Assembly: GCA_020636315.1 (NCBI GenBank)
Contig: JACJYA010000006.1
Span: 353,439 to 417,438 of the forward strand
Direction of reading: 5' to 3'
DNA: 64,000 nt
Origin: Lewinellaceae bacterium
GTDB lineage: Bacteria > Bacteroidota > Bacteroidia > Chitinophagales > Saprospiraceae
Below the pieces are notes generated by a model. It was not told the origin of the DNA. It saw nothing but the letters and a program-made list of their open reading frames with translations, and did not search any database. Position 1 is the stretch's first letter. Each line of letters starts with the position of its first letter. The translations under genes were made by a program, and so were the position numbers. Below are positions 18,501 to 26,110 of the stretch, piece after piece.

Positions 18501-18980
18501 CAGGAAATCGACATCCAGCTCCTCTTTGATGGCGATATCGATCCGGCGTTCGTTGAGGATCTCCGGCGCCACCACCTGCTCGAAGAGGGCCTCCGGGTAG
18601 GTGACGATGATCTCGCCGGATGCCGGGGAGTTGACGATCTTGTTGATCGTCTCGGTGCGCTGCAGGGCGTTGTTGTTGTTGAGCTCTTCAAAGTGCATTG
18701 GCCGTTTGAAGGAGTCCGGGAAAAAGCGGATGGACTTCTTGTCGAGCAGGTTGGAGAGGTTGTTCTGAATATAGGCCGCCTCTTCCTTATCGTTGGCAAT
18801 GACCAGGTGGCTCCGCGGATCGGCCAGGTGAGTTCCGGCCAGGACAAAGGATTCCTGTGCGCCGGCCATTCCGGTGAGTTTCAGCCGGGCGGGCGTTTCG
18901 GCCTGTATGGCCTGCACAATGCGCTGGGTGCGCTCTTCTTCACGGTACAGCTGCAGGAGCTGTTCAAGGTTGTTGTTCAC
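15591..18980 (-). CDS. mfd: Transcription-repair coupling factor
   Basis: Mfd removes stalled RNA polymerase and recruits UvrA to template-strand lesions. The start chosen is the GTG at 18980 (VNNNLEQLLQLYREEERTQ), giving 1129 residues. The frame runs on to 19217, but that would overlap the divergent rhodanese gene, and there is no ATG between. In order: the UvrB-like N-terminal modules, the CarD-like polymerase-interaction domain (LTPGDYVTHIDHGVGRYSGL), then the RecG-like translocase with Walker A GDVGFGKTE, DEEQ box and motif VI QLRGRVGRS, and the C-terminal TRCF domain. A TATCTTTG element five bases before the GTG suggests an almost leaderless transcript. Confidence 0.95.
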   Translation of the reverse strand: MNNNLEQLLQLYREEERTQRIVQAIQAETPARLKLTGMAGAQESFVLAGTHLADPRSHLVIANDKEEAAYIQNNLSNLLDKKSIRFFPDSFKRPMHFEELNNNNALQRTETINKIVNSPASGEIIVTYPEALFEQVVAPEILNERRIDIAIKEELDVDFLIEVLVEYGFAREDFVYEPGQFSIRGGIVDIFSFGNEYPYRIELFDEEVESIRTFNPTTQLSVRNIARVSIIPNINTKFSQEQKVSMLRILPEKTAVWVKDFQVLLDKLTQCFEKAEEFAKALRLVKEEELKEIFRDRAFIRPHEIVEDIEQFPLLCLTDSVQPVELNEQIIYATRPQPSFNKNFALLIRNLNENSKARIENYLFAENPKQIERFYSIFEDLNADVHFHPIPTSIHEGFIDLDLKVACYTDHQIFQRFHRYKLKQGFTKDQALNLRMLRELTPGDYVTHIDHGVGRYSGLEKIDINGHVQESVRLIYKNNDILYVSINSLHKITKYVGKEGTAPKVDKLGSEAWKNLKRRTKKKVKDIASELIKLYAKRKASEGFAFPPDGYLQNELEASFIYEDTPDQLKATNDVKEDMTKASPMDRLICGDVGFGKTEVAVRAAFKAIVGGKQVAVLVPTTILALQHYRTFKERLEEFGVSVDYINRFRTTAQRNEIFSKLKAGDLDLVIGTHALLNKKAGFKDLGLLIIDEEQKFGVAAKEKLRNIKVNVDTLTLTATPIPRTLQFSLMAARDLSIIRTPPPNRQPIHTEVRIFNEEIVKEAIYYEVNRGGQVFFVHNRVKTLPDIAAMVRRMCPDVEVASAHGQMDSDKLEKTLVHFIDGRYDVLVCTNIIETGLDIPNANTIIINNAHQFGMSDLHQLRGRVGRSNQKAFCYLFSPPMSTLTSEARKRLKTLEEFSDLGSGFNIAMRDMDIRGAGNLLGAEQSGFIADIGYETYQKILQEAIQELKESEFKELFKEELEKNPQFVRDVQIDTDVEMLIPDEYVSSISERLSLYTELDSLETEEELKDFQDRMRDRFGRIPLQVMELFEGLRLRWMCKALGFERLILKNDKLRCYFVENPQSPYFESDLFQNILDFVNKEGHRRGLSFKQSNKYFILVKDHVKSLREAHEVLEKIREKVNATLAAS

Positions 18981-18985
18981 GGGTG

Positions 18986-18993
18986 CAAAGATA
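18986..18993 (-). promoter_or_regulatory. -7 element TATCTTTG of mfd
   Basis: On the minus strand the sequence reads TATCTTTG-CACCC-GTG. The motif fits the Bacteroidota -7 consensus TAnnTTTG, and its position would place the transcript start at or next to the GTG start codon. No good -33 TTG lies 19-21 bases further upstream, which lowers confidence. Confidence 0.45.
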
Positions 18994-19066
18994 ATGTTCT
19001 TTGAGAAATCGCGCCGGGCCTTTTGCAAAGTAACTTCCTTCACAGAACGCCCCTTCCGAAAAACCT

Positions 19067-19074
19067 TACCTTTG
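19067..19074 (+). promoter_or_regulatory. -7 element TACCTTTG of the rhodanese gene
   Basis: TACCTTTG matches the Bacteroidota -7 consensus 43 bases upstream of the ATG at 19117. The expected -33 TTG is not present at the right spacing, so this rests on the -7 motif only. Confidence 0.45.
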
Positions 19075-19116
19075 CCTAATAATTGCCTTGTTTGTAAAAC
19101 ACAAAAAATCGAACAG

Positions 19117-19539
19117 ATGAAACAGATCTTTTTTCTCCTCTTTTTCTCCTCCGCTTTGCTGGCTTCCTGCCAGCACTCTGGAAACGGCAAAGTTTCCGGA
19201 GAAGCCCTGGCTGCCAAGGCACATGCAGGCGTGATCAGTGAAGTGCTGCCGGCGAATGCCTATAAGGCCAAGATGGCCGAACTGGGTGAGAACTTTCAGC
19301 TTCTCGACGTGCGCACACCGGAAGAATACAATCAGGGGCACATAGAAGGGGCAATGAATATCAACTTCTACGACGAGGATTTTGCTCGGCAACTGGAACA
19401 AAACCTCAACAAGGATAAGCCCGTAATGCTGTATTGCCGTTCCGGCCGCCGCAGCGCAAGTGCCGCCGGGCAACTGGAAGCTATGGGCTTTAAAGAAATT
19501 TACGACCTCAAAGGCGGGTTTTTGGACTGGAAGGAGTAA
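19117..19539 (+). CDS. Rhodanese-like lipoprotein
   Basis: This protein of 140 residues begins with a lipoprotein signal (MKQIFFLLFFSSALLASC; lipobox LASC at 15-18). The single rhodanese domain has the opening QLLDVRTPEEYNQGHI and the active-site loop CRSGRRSASAA, with the catalytic cysteine in YCRSGRR. It should be anchored in the periplasm or outer membrane and move sulfane sulfur or act in envelope redox chemistry; the substrate is unknown. It is divergent from mfd. The frame is open upstream into the mfd region, but the ATG at 19117 gives the signal peptide. Confidence 0.88.
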   Translation: MKQIFFLLFFSSALLASCQHSGNGKVSGEALAAKAHAGVISEVLPANAYKAKMAELGENFQLLDVRTPEEYNQGHIEGAMNINFYDEDFARQLEQNLNKDKPVMLYCRSGRRSASAAGQLEAMGFKEIYDLKGGFLDWKE

Positions 19540-19630
19540 ATTTTTTGTTGAAGGATCGGCAAATAAACTTAAACAAATTGCCGGGATTGCTGTTGATTCC
19601 CTGTATTTCAAGAAACAAAACCCTTCTTTG

Positions 19631-19733
19631 AAAAACTCCGTGGGACAGCCGAAGGCCGGACAACGGCTGGCTCTGTAAGCTAAACGAGAGCCGTGTTTCC
19701 GGACTCCGGCTGGCTCAACTCCACGAGATTTTT
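19631..19733. repeat. Long imperfect hairpin upstream of crtI
   Basis: Two arms of about 45 bases pair imperfectly around a 12-base loop. The inner stem is GGCTCT/AGAGCC, followed outward by GGCC/CCGG, GCCG/CGGC and GTGG/CCAC blocks. It ends in a T-run, 26 bases before the crtI start. It may end the rhodanese transcript, control crtI, or be a copy of a dispersed palindromic element. Nothing in it encodes protein. Confidence 0.65.
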
Positions 19734-19758
19734 AGAAGAATCAAATCAATAGCAAGCT

Positions 19759-21234
19759 TTGGCAAAGCAAATTGTCGTTATCGGTTCCGGGTTTTCAGGC
19801 CTTTCCGCCGCCTCCAGCCTCGCGCAGAAAGGGTATGATGTTACTATCCTGGAAAAGAACGCCGTTCCCGGGGGGCGCGCCCGCAAATTCGAGGCGGAGG
19901 GTTTTATGTTCGACATGGGGCCCAGCTGGTACTGGATGCCGGACGTGTTTGAACAGTACTTCGCCCGGTTCGGCAAAAAACCTTCCGATTATTATGAGCT
20001 GAAGCGGCTCGACCCCTCTTACAGTATTTACTTCGGCAGGAATGATGTGATGGAAGTTCCGGCGGAGATGGCAGCTCTCGAAACCATGTTCGAGCGCTAC
20101 GAGCCGGGCAGCAGCAGGAACTTACGAAAATTCCTCGCTGAGGCGCAGTACAAGTATGAGGTGGGCATGCGGGATTTTGTACAAAAACCCGGCCATTCCT
20201 TTCTGGAGTTTGCCGACCTGAGGGTCGTGTCCAGCCTTTTCCGCCTGCAGATGTTCACTTCCATGTCTTCCCACGTTCGGAAACTTTTCAAAAATGAGCA
20301 GCTCGTTCAGTTACTGGAGTTCCCCGTCCTGTTCCTGGGAGCTACCCCGGAGAATACGCCGGCACTTTACAGCCTGATGAATTATGCCGATATGGCCCTG
20401 GGCACCTGGTACCCGATGGGGGGCATGCACAAGATCATCGAAGGGATGGTAAGCCTGGCGGAGGAACTGGGCGTGAAGATACGTCTCAACCAGGAAGTGA
20501 AACAGGTTTATGTGCCCAACGGGCATGCCACCAAAGTGGTAACTCAGGATGCGGAATACCAGGCCGACATCGTAGTTGGCGGAGCCGACTATCACCACGT
20601 CGAGCAACACCTCCTGCAGCCTGAACACCGCACTTACACCGAACGTTACTGGGATAAGCGGACGATGGCGCCCTCTTCCCTCCTCTTCTACCTCGGCATC
20701 GATAAGAAGCTGAAAGGGTTGCACCACCACAACCTCTTTTTCGATGCCGATTTCAAGAAGCACGCCGTTGAGATCTACGACGACCCAAAGTGGCCGTCCG
20801 AACCGCTCTTCTACGTCTGTGCCCCTTCGGTGACCGACTCCACTGTGGCGCCCGACGGAAAGGAGAATTTGTTCATTCTGATCCCTCTGGCCCCTGGCCT
20901 GAAAGATAGTGAAGAGCAGCGCGAGAAATATTTCGACGTCGTTATGAACCGTCTGGAGGATCTGACGGGACAGGATATTCGCAACCACATTGTATATAAG
21001 CGGTCTTTTGCGCACGAGGATTTTGAGAAGGACTACCATGCCTATAAGGGCAACGCTTATGGCCTGGCCAATACCCTGATGCAGACCGCCTTTCTGAAGC
21101 CGAAACTGAAGAGTAAGAAAGTGAGCAACCTGTACTACACCGGGCAGCTGACCACCCCCGGCCCCGGAGTGCCCCCTTCGCTGATCTCCGGCCAGGTTGT
21201 CGCCGATGAAATATATAAAGCTGTGAAACCCTAA
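19759..21234 (+). CDS. crtI: Phytoene desaturase
   Basis: This FAD-dependent enzyme of 491 residues turns phytoene into lycopene in carotenoid synthesis. The dinucleotide-binding motif IVVIGSGFSGLSAASSLA starts at residue 5, followed by EKNAVPGGRA. The C-terminal signature YTGQLTTPGPGVPPSLISGQ is typical of CrtI. The start is the TTG at 19759: a stop codon lies three codons upstream and no ATG or GTG gives a complete FAD motif. It is the first gene of crtI-crtB-lycopene cyclase, with crtB 23 bases downstream. Confidence 0.94.
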   Translation: MAKQIVVIGSGFSGLSAASSLAQKGYDVTILEKNAVPGGRARKFEAEGFMFDMGPSWYWMPDVFEQYFARFGKKPSDYYELKRLDPSYSIYFGRNDVMEVPAEMAALETMFERYEPGSSRNLRKFLAEAQYKYEVGMRDFVQKPGHSFLEFADLRVVSSLFRLQMFTSMSSHVRKLFKNEQLVQLLEFPVLFLGATPENTPALYSLMNYADMALGTWYPMGGMHKIIEGMVSLAEELGVKIRLNQEVKQVYVPNGHATKVVTQDAEYQADIVVGGADYHHVEQHLLQPEHRTYTERYWDKRTMAPSSLLFYLGIDKKLKGLHHHNLFFDADFKKHAVEIYDDPKWPSEPLFYVCAPSVTDSTVAPDGKENLFILIPLAPGLKDSEEQREKYFDVVMNRLEDLTGQDIRNHIVYKRSFAHEDFEKDYHAYKGNAYGLANTLMQTAFLKPKLKSKKVSNLYYTGQLTTPGPGVPPSLISGQVVADEIYKAVKP

Positions 21235-21257
21235 CTGTCAGTTAAACCGATAACGCT

Positions 21258-22094
21258 ATGATGGAATTGTATAACCAGGTTTGCGAGGAGTGCAGCCGCC
21301 ACATCACCCGGCGCTACAGCACTTCCTTCTCCATGGGCATCCGGGTTTTTGACAAACGCTTCCGGGGGCCCATTTACGCCGTTTACGGTTTCGTCCGTTT
21401 TGCGGACGAGATTGTGGATACTTTCCACGATTTTCCCAAGTCGGAACTCCTGCAGCGGTTCCGGGAAGACACTTACCGCGCCATCGAAGAGCGCATCAGC
21501 CTCAACCCGGTACTGCACGCTTTTCAGGCCACTGTGCACAAGTACCAGATCGAAAGAGAACTGATCGATGCCTTTCTGGACAGTATGGAGATGGACCTCT
21601 ATCACGACCGTTATCACGACAGCCTTTACAAGCAGTACATTTACGGCTCGGCGGAGGTGGTCGGGCTGATGTGCCTGCGCGTATTCTGCGAAGGGGACGA
21701 CGCCATTTACCAGCGCCTGAAAGCCCCGGCCTGCAGCCTGGGCTCGGCCTTCCAGAAGATCAACTTCCTGCGGGACATGAAGAGCGACTTCGACGAGCGG
21801 GGGCGGGTGTATTTTCCGGGTGTGGATTTCACCCGATTCACCAACGAGGACAAACTAGCCATCGAAGCGGACATCAAAAAGGACTTTGATGATGCCTACA
21901 AGGGCATTGTGCAGCTCCCCAAAGGCGCCCGCTTTGGCGTTTATCTGGCTTACATCTACTATGTCAACCTGTTCAAGAAGATCAGAAGCGCGCCGGCTAC
22001 GCAGGTGACCAAAGAACGCATCCGGGTGCCGAACCGAAGGAAGGCGGTTCTGTTGTTCAGCTCGGCCCTGAGGAATAGCTTGAATTTGTTATAA
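21258..22094 (+). CDS. crtB: Phytoene synthase
   Basis: CrtB (278 residues) condenses two geranylgeranyl diphosphates into phytoene. The two magnesium-binding aspartate motifs are D50-E-I-V-D54 in RFADEIVDTFHDF and D173-x3-D177 in NFLRDMKSDFDERGR. It follows crtI by 23 bases. Two ATG codons occur in tandem at 21258 and 21261 and either could be used. Confidence 0.95.
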   Translation: MMELYNQVCEECSRHITRRYSTSFSMGIRVFDKRFRGPIYAVYGFVRFADEIVDTFHDFPKSELLQRFREDTYRAIEERISLNPVLHAFQATVHKYQIERELIDAFLDSMEMDLYHDRYHDSLYKQYIYGSAEVVGLMCLRVFCEGDDAIYQRLKAPACSLGSAFQKINFLRDMKSDFDERGRVYFPGVDFTRFTNEDKLAIEADIKKDFDDAYKGIVQLPKGARFGVYLAYIYYVNLFKKIRSAPATQVTKERIRVPNRRKAVLLFSSALRNSLNLL

Positions 22095-22107
22095 TTTGCG
22101 GGAGGGA

Positions 22108-22157
22108 AGACTTGACAAGTTTTCCGATAGGGCCCAGCGGAATAACTTGTCAAGTCT
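22108..22157. repeat. Perfect 14-bp inverted repeat between crtB and the cyclase gene
   Basis: The arms AGACTTGACAAGTT (22108-22121) and AACTTGTCAAGTCT (22144-22157) are perfect reverse complements. The stem continues with TTCCG/CGGAA after a one-base bulge. Each arm also contains a palindrome of its own, ACTTG-A-CAAGT and ACTTG-T-CAAGT, with centres 35 bases apart. It could be an RNA hairpin limiting readthrough to the cyclase gene, a two-site operator, or a dispersed repeat. Confidence 0.75.
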
Positions 22158-22173
22158 GGATTTGAAAAGAGAT

Positions 22174-23028
22174 ATGGAATCATTAGTAACCATGCAAAAT
22201 AAGGCAGCCAACCCGCCCCAAAGCACATTGTTAAAAGCCGCCCTCATCGCCCTGCCCATTCTGCTCATCGGCATACAGTGGCTCACCGACGGCGTGCAAC
22301 CCGGCAACCTGATGATGGAAGTTCCGGCAGTGCGCCACCTCTCCTGGCTGGAAACGCGATGGGTTTATTTCTACCTGCACCTCTTCACTTTCGTGCCCGT
22401 TTTTTCCCTCAGTTGGGACAAGAATGTCCATTACTACAAGAAGTGGAAGCCCCTGCTGCCAGCCATTGCCATTGTGGGAGCTGTATTCATTCTTTGGGAT
22501 GTATTTTTTACGGTGAAGGGCGTATGGGGGTTCAACCAGCGGTACTTCGCCGGCATTACCCTACTGAGCCTGCCCGTTGAGGAATGGCTGTTTTTCTTCA
22601 CCGTGCCTTTCGCCTGCATTTTCATCTACGAGTGCCTCAACTTTTACATCAAGCCGGACCTGCTGGCCCGCATCGAGCGGCCGGTGACCCTGGGGCTGGC
22701 CGCCGTTTTTCTGGTGGTGGGTTTCGTCTCTTGGGGGCGGCTGTACACCAGCACTACCTTTCTGCTGGCGGGTTTTTTCGTTTTTTACCACTTTCTTTTT
22801 CTCGACGGCTCCTACCGCAGCCGCTTCTATCTGGCCTTTCTGGTAAGCCTGCTGCCATTTCTCCTTGTAAATGGTGTTCTGACCGGCGGCTATACCGAAG
22901 AGCCAATTGTGATCTACAATCCGGAGGAATATCTTGGCATCCGCATCACCTCTGTGCCGGTGGATGATGCGGTGTATGGTTTTTTGTTGTTGTTCGGGGT
23001 GGTGACGTTGTATGAAAGGTGGCGGTAG
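22174..23028 (+). CDS. crtYcd: Lycopene cyclase of CrtYcd type
   Basis: This membrane protein of 284 residues has two homologous halves. The first carries SLPVEEWLFFFTVPFACIF, the second SVPVDDAVYGFLLLFGVV, matching the acidic motifs of fused heterodimeric-type beta-cyclases. About seven transmembrane segments are visible. It closes the ends of lycopene to beta-ionone rings. The ATG at 22174 (MESLVTMQNK) was chosen; the next is at 22192. The longer frame from TTG at 22096 would translate through the inverted repeat and is unlikely. No ketolase or hydroxylase gene follows, so later pigment steps must be encoded elsewhere. Confidence 0.88.
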   Translation: MESLVTMQNKAANPPQSTLLKAALIALPILLIGIQWLTDGVQPGNLMMEVPAVRHLSWLETRWVYFYLHLFTFVPVFSLSWDKNVHYYKKWKPLLPAIAIVGAVFILWDVFFTVKGVWGFNQRYFAGITLLSLPVEEWLFFFTVPFACIFIYECLNFYIKPDLLARIERPVTLGLAAVFLVVGFVSWGRLYTSTTFLLAGFFVFYHFLFLDGSYRSRFYLAFLVSLLPFLLVNGVLTGGYTEEPIVIYNPEEYLGIRITSVPVDDAVYGFLLLFGVVTLYERWR

Positions 23029-23053
23029 GGGAATGCGTTCAGCGCGGATCAAT

Positions 23054-23401
23054 TTAGAACCCTAGGTCCATTACAATTTTCAGGTTCTCTTTAACCTTTT
23101 CCTCCAGTTCTTTCGGCAGGTTGCCAATGTTCTTGACAAGCCTCTTATTATCAATGGCCCTAACCTGGTCGACCATTACAGCGCTTTCCTTTTTTAGGCC
23201 GTCCTTTGATTTATCGATGGTTACTCGGAGAATCGTAACGCCCTTCTTTACATTGGAAGTGATTGGGCATATCAGGGTGGAAGGATGGGCCTTATTCAGG
23301 AGGTTGCTTTGCACGATCAATACAGGCCTTGTCTTTCCAGGTTCTGTTCCAAACCTTGGATTCAGGTCTGCCAGCCAGATTTCGAACTGTTTACATTTCA
23401 T
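23054..23401 (-). CDS. MazF/PemK-family mRNA interferase toxin
   Basis: The 115-residue toxin carries the family opening IWLADLNPRFGTEPGKTRPVL and the later ICPITSN stretch, with the conserved arginine of the RP pair. It should cleave mRNA. The ATG at 23401 (MKCKQFEIWL) overlaps the end of the antitoxin gene by 11 bases; a TTG at 23416 is the alternative. Antitoxin-first order and overlap are usual for type II toxin-antitoxin operons. It is convergent with the cyclase gene, 25 bases apart. Confidence 0.9.
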   Translation of the reverse strand: MKCKQFEIWLADLNPRFGTEPGKTRPVLIVQSNLLNKAHPSTLICPITSNVKKGVTILRVTIDKSKDGLKKESAVMVDQVRAIDNKRLVKNIGNLPKELEEKVKENLKIVMDLGF

Positions 23402-23621
23402 CTTCCAGAGCTTCAAATTCCTTCAATACTTCCATAGAATCTTCAGCTACTATTTCAGACTCTTTCAGTAGTTGCTCTTCGATCAATTTCCTTTTCTGGT
23501 ACCGGTTATAGAAAGCTACCGCCTCGTTGATGTAACTATTCCGGCTTATATTTAAGAATTCCAGGAGGCGCTCCGCTTCTTTAAATACCTGATCCTGTAA
23601 TTTTAGTGATATGTTTTTCAT
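23391..23621 (-). CDS. Ribbon-helix-helix-type antitoxin
   Basis: This 76-residue protein starts with MKNISLKLQDQVFKEAERLLEF, an N-terminal beta strand plus helices of a ribbon-helix-helix DNA-binding fold (ISRNSYINEAVAFYN). It ends in an acidic tail (VLKEFEALEDEM) that would wrap the toxin. It should neutralise the MazF-like partner and repress its own promoter, whose spacer contains a palindrome. The family is inferred from fold pattern and partner. Confidence 0.85.
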   Translation of the reverse strand: MKNISLKLQDQVFKEAERLLEFLNISRNSYINEAVAFYNRYQKRKLIEEQLLKESEIVAEDSMEVLKEFEALEDEM

Positions 23622-23636
23622 AGCAAAATTTTACTG

Positions 23637-23667
23637 CAAAAGTATATTAAATAATGATATCATTCAA
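23637..23667 (-). promoter_or_regulatory. Toxin-antitoxin promoter with internal operator palindrome
   Basis: On the minus strand TTG (23665-23667), a 20-base spacer and TACTTTTG (23637-23644) match the Bacteroidota consensus TTG-N19..21-TAnnTTTG. The spacer contains the perfect palindrome AATGATATCATT (23653-23664), which touches the -33 element. A ribbon-helix-helix antitoxin bound there would block the polymerase. The 5' leader would be only about 9 bases. Confidence 0.75.
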
Positions 23668-23692
23668 GGGTATTTCTGTTAAAAAAACTACC

Positions 23693-23724
23693 TTGAACAA
23701 TTAACCATTTTACTTGTACCTTTG
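23693..23724 (+). promoter_or_regulatory. Promoter of the YgiQ-family gene
   Basis: TTG (23693-23695), 21 bases and TACCTTTG (23717-23724) fit the Bacteroidota promoter. The ATG at 23750 is 26 bases downstream. It is back to back with the toxin-antitoxin promoter, 25 bases away, so antitoxin binding might also affect it. Confidence 0.7.
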
Positions 23725-23749
23725 TAAAAAAGCAAAAGCCTGGAATTTT

Positions 23750-25669
23750 ATGTTCGACAACCGCCCCGTAACAGAATGGCTGCCCATCACCCGGGAAGAG
23801 GTGGAGATGAGAGGGTGGGATGAGCTCGACGTCGTGCTCATCTCCGGAGATGCGTATGTGGACCATCCGGCCTTTGGCACGGCGGTCATCGGGCGCATCA
23901 TGGAGAGCGAGGGCCTGCGCGTGGCCATCGTCCCGCAGCCCAACTGGCGGGATGACCTGCGTGACTTCAAAAAAATGGGGCGGCCAAGGCTGTTCTTCGG
24001 CGTCACATCCGGCTGCATGGACTCCATGGTCAACCACTACACGGCGGCCAAGCGCAAGCGGTCCACCGATGCCTATACCCCCGGTGGCGAAGCAGGCTTC
24101 CGCCCCGACTATGCCACCACCGTTTACACCAAGATCCTGAAAGAGCTCTACCCTGACGTGCCGGTGCTCCTTGGCGGTATCGAGGCCTCCCTGCGGCGGG
24201 TGACTCACTATGACTATTGGGCTGACAAACTCTTCCCGAACATCCTGGAGATGAGCGGCGCCGATATGCTCGTATATGGTATGGGCGAGATGCCCCTGCG
24301 CGAGATCATTCGCCTGCTGGAAAAAGGCGTGCCTTTCGAATCCATTGATACCGTACCGCAGACGGCCATCCTGCGCGCTAAGGAAGAGACACCTAAGAAT
24401 AAGAACTGGGAGGACCTCTGGCTCAACTCCCACGAACGCTGCCTGCGCGACAAGCTGGCCTTTGCCGCCAACTTCAAGCACATCGAGCAACAGTCCAACA
24501 AAGTACAGGCCAAACGCATCCTGCAGGAGGTGGGCGGCCGGGTGCTGGTCGTCAACCCGCCCTATCCGCCTATGACGGAAAATGAGATCGACACCTCCTT
24601 TGACCTGCCTTATACCCGCATGCCGCACCCCAAATACAAAAAGCGCGGCTCCCCCCCGGCCTACGAGATGATCCGCTTTTCGGTGAATATGCACCGGGGG
24701 TGCTTCGGAGGCTGCAGCTTCTGCACCATTTCCGCCCATCAGGGCAAGTTCATTGCCAGCCGGTCGGAAGAGTCCATTCTTAAAGAAGTAGATGCCGTTA
24801 CCAGGATGCCCGACTTCAAGGGGTACATCAGCGACCTGGGCGGGCCCTCGGCTAATATGTACAAGATGAAAGGAAAGGTGCAGGAGATCTGTGACCGCTG
24901 CGTGGCGCCGTCCTGCATCCACCCCGTCGTCTGCTCTAACCTGGATACCAGCCATAAGGCCATGACCGAGCTGTACCGCAAGGTGGACGCCCACCCGGAA
25001 GTGAAGAAAGCTTTTGTAGGCAGCGGGATCCGCTATGACCTTTTAGTGGACAGTTATAATAAGAATAATGACGGCAGCCTCGATGAATATATGGAGCAGG
25101 TGGTCACCTGCCACATCAGCGGCCGCCTGAAGGTGGCGCCCGAGCACACCTCCGACGCCACCCTGCGCGTCATGCGCAAGCCTTCCTTCAAGTACTTTCA
25201 TGAATTCAAGAAGAAGTACGATAAGATTAATAAAAAGCACGGCCTCAACCAGCCGCTGATCCCCTATTTCATCTCCAGCCATCCCGGCTCCGAGGTGGAA
25301 GATATGGCCAACCTGGCCGCTGAAACCAAGGATATGGGTTTTAAGCTGGAGCAGGTGCAGGACTTTACCCCCACCCCGATGACTGTAGCCACCATTATAT
25401 ATTATACTGGTGTGCACCCTTATACCCTCAAGCCCGTATATACCGCCAAATCGAAGAATGAAAAACGGCAGCAGCACCTCTTTTTCTTCTGGCACAAGCG
25501 GGAAAACCATCGGGCTATCCGGGATAAGCTGACAAGTATTGGACGAGAAGACCTTATCGAAAAACTGATCGAGGATAAGAAAAAGCACCACAAGCGGGAG
25601 TATATTAAAGGACGCAGCCACAAAAAGAGAAAAAGCAATCGTGGGAAGAAAAGCCGCAATAGAAAATAA
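23750..25669 (+). CDS. ygiQ: YgiQ-family radical SAM protein
   Basis: This protein of 639 residues belongs to the YgiQ family (UPF0313). The N-terminus LPITREEVEMRGWDELDVVLISGDAYVDHPAFG is a cobalamin-binding-like domain. The radical SAM cluster motif CFGGCSFC has C318, C322 and C325. The C-terminal part ends in a very basic tail rich in K, R and H. The reaction is not established for the family. The start at 23750 is supported by the promoter directly upstream; the longer frame from 23714 would overlap the -7 element. Confidence 0.93.
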   Translation: MFDNRPVTEWLPITREEVEMRGWDELDVVLISGDAYVDHPAFGTAVIGRIMESEGLRVAIVPQPNWRDDLRDFKKMGRPRLFFGVTSGCMDSMVNHYTAAKRKRSTDAYTPGGEAGFRPDYATTVYTKILKELYPDVPVLLGGIEASLRRVTHYDYWADKLFPNILEMSGADMLVYGMGEMPLREIIRLLEKGVPFESIDTVPQTAILRAKEETPKNKNWEDLWLNSHERCLRDKLAFAANFKHIEQQSNKVQAKRILQEVGGRVLVVNPPYPPMTENEIDTSFDLPYTRMPHPKYKKRGSPPAYEMIRFSVNMHRGCFGGCSFCTISAHQGKFIASRSEESILKEVDAVTRMPDFKGYISDLGGPSANMYKMKGKVQEICDRCVAPSCIHPVVCSNLDTSHKAMTELYRKVDAHPEVKKAFVGSGIRYDLLVDSYNKNNDGSLDEYMEQVVTCHISGRLKVAPEHTSDATLRVMRKPSFKYFHEFKKKYDKINKKHGLNQPLIPYFISSHPGSEVEDMANLAAETKDMGFKLEQVQDFTPTPMTVATIIYYTGVHPYTLKPVYTAKSKNEKRQQHLFFFWHKRENHRAIRDKLTSIGREDLIEKLIEDKKKHHKREYIKGRSHKKRKSNRGKKSRNRK

Positions 25670-25691
25670 GGTGTTCCAGTGGGCAAGGCTG

Positions 25692-25709
25692 CCTGAAATC
25701 AGGTTTTTT
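25692..25709 (+). terminator. Weak terminator after the YgiQ-family gene
   Basis: A short stem CCTGA-AA-TCAGG is followed directly by six T residues, 23 bases after the stop codon. The stem is only five pairs, so termination may be partial. Confidence 0.45.
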
Positions 25710-25982
25710 CGGCTCCTTTTTTCTTCCCTTTAAAAACCTGAATCCCGAAGGAACTTTTTCAATAGCAGGGATGTTAACTTTTTGCTTTAGGTAATTTGAC
25801 CCGATAACTCACCGAAAGAGGAGAAAGCCCAAGAAAAATTTTTGTGCGGTTTTTTGGAAAAATGGCAGAATTCTGATTGCTGTATGCATCCTCTCAAAGG
25901 GCCGGAATGCAAAACTGCCTTTCGCCAAAAAATATTCTGGCCGGAGTGATAGCGGGATGTCCAAACAAAATTTTGAAAGGCC

Positions 25983-26013
25983 TTGCATAATTTAAAACGG
26001 GCCATTACCTTTG
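25983..26013 (+). promoter_or_regulatory. rRNA operon promoter P1
   Basis: TTG (25983-25985), a 20-base spacer and TACCTTTG (26006-26013) match the Bacteroidota promoter consensus. It is the upstream one of two promoters before 16S. Confidence 0.75.
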
Positions 26014-26110
26014 CATCCGCTTTAAAAGAAAGCGAAGGAAAAGATAGGCTTGGATGCGTTAAACAGTGTGCATACGTGGCAGAAAAAGCGGGAGAAAAAC
26101 GCCTGAAAAT

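Noticed and set aside
18981..19217. N-terminal extension of Mfd to 19217
   Set aside because: It would overlap the divergent rhodanese gene and shows no Mfd likeness; a -7 element lies directly before the GTG at 18980.
22096..22173. TTG-started extension of the lycopene cyclase
   Set aside because: It would translate the perfect inverted repeat; the ATG at 22174 gives a normal start.
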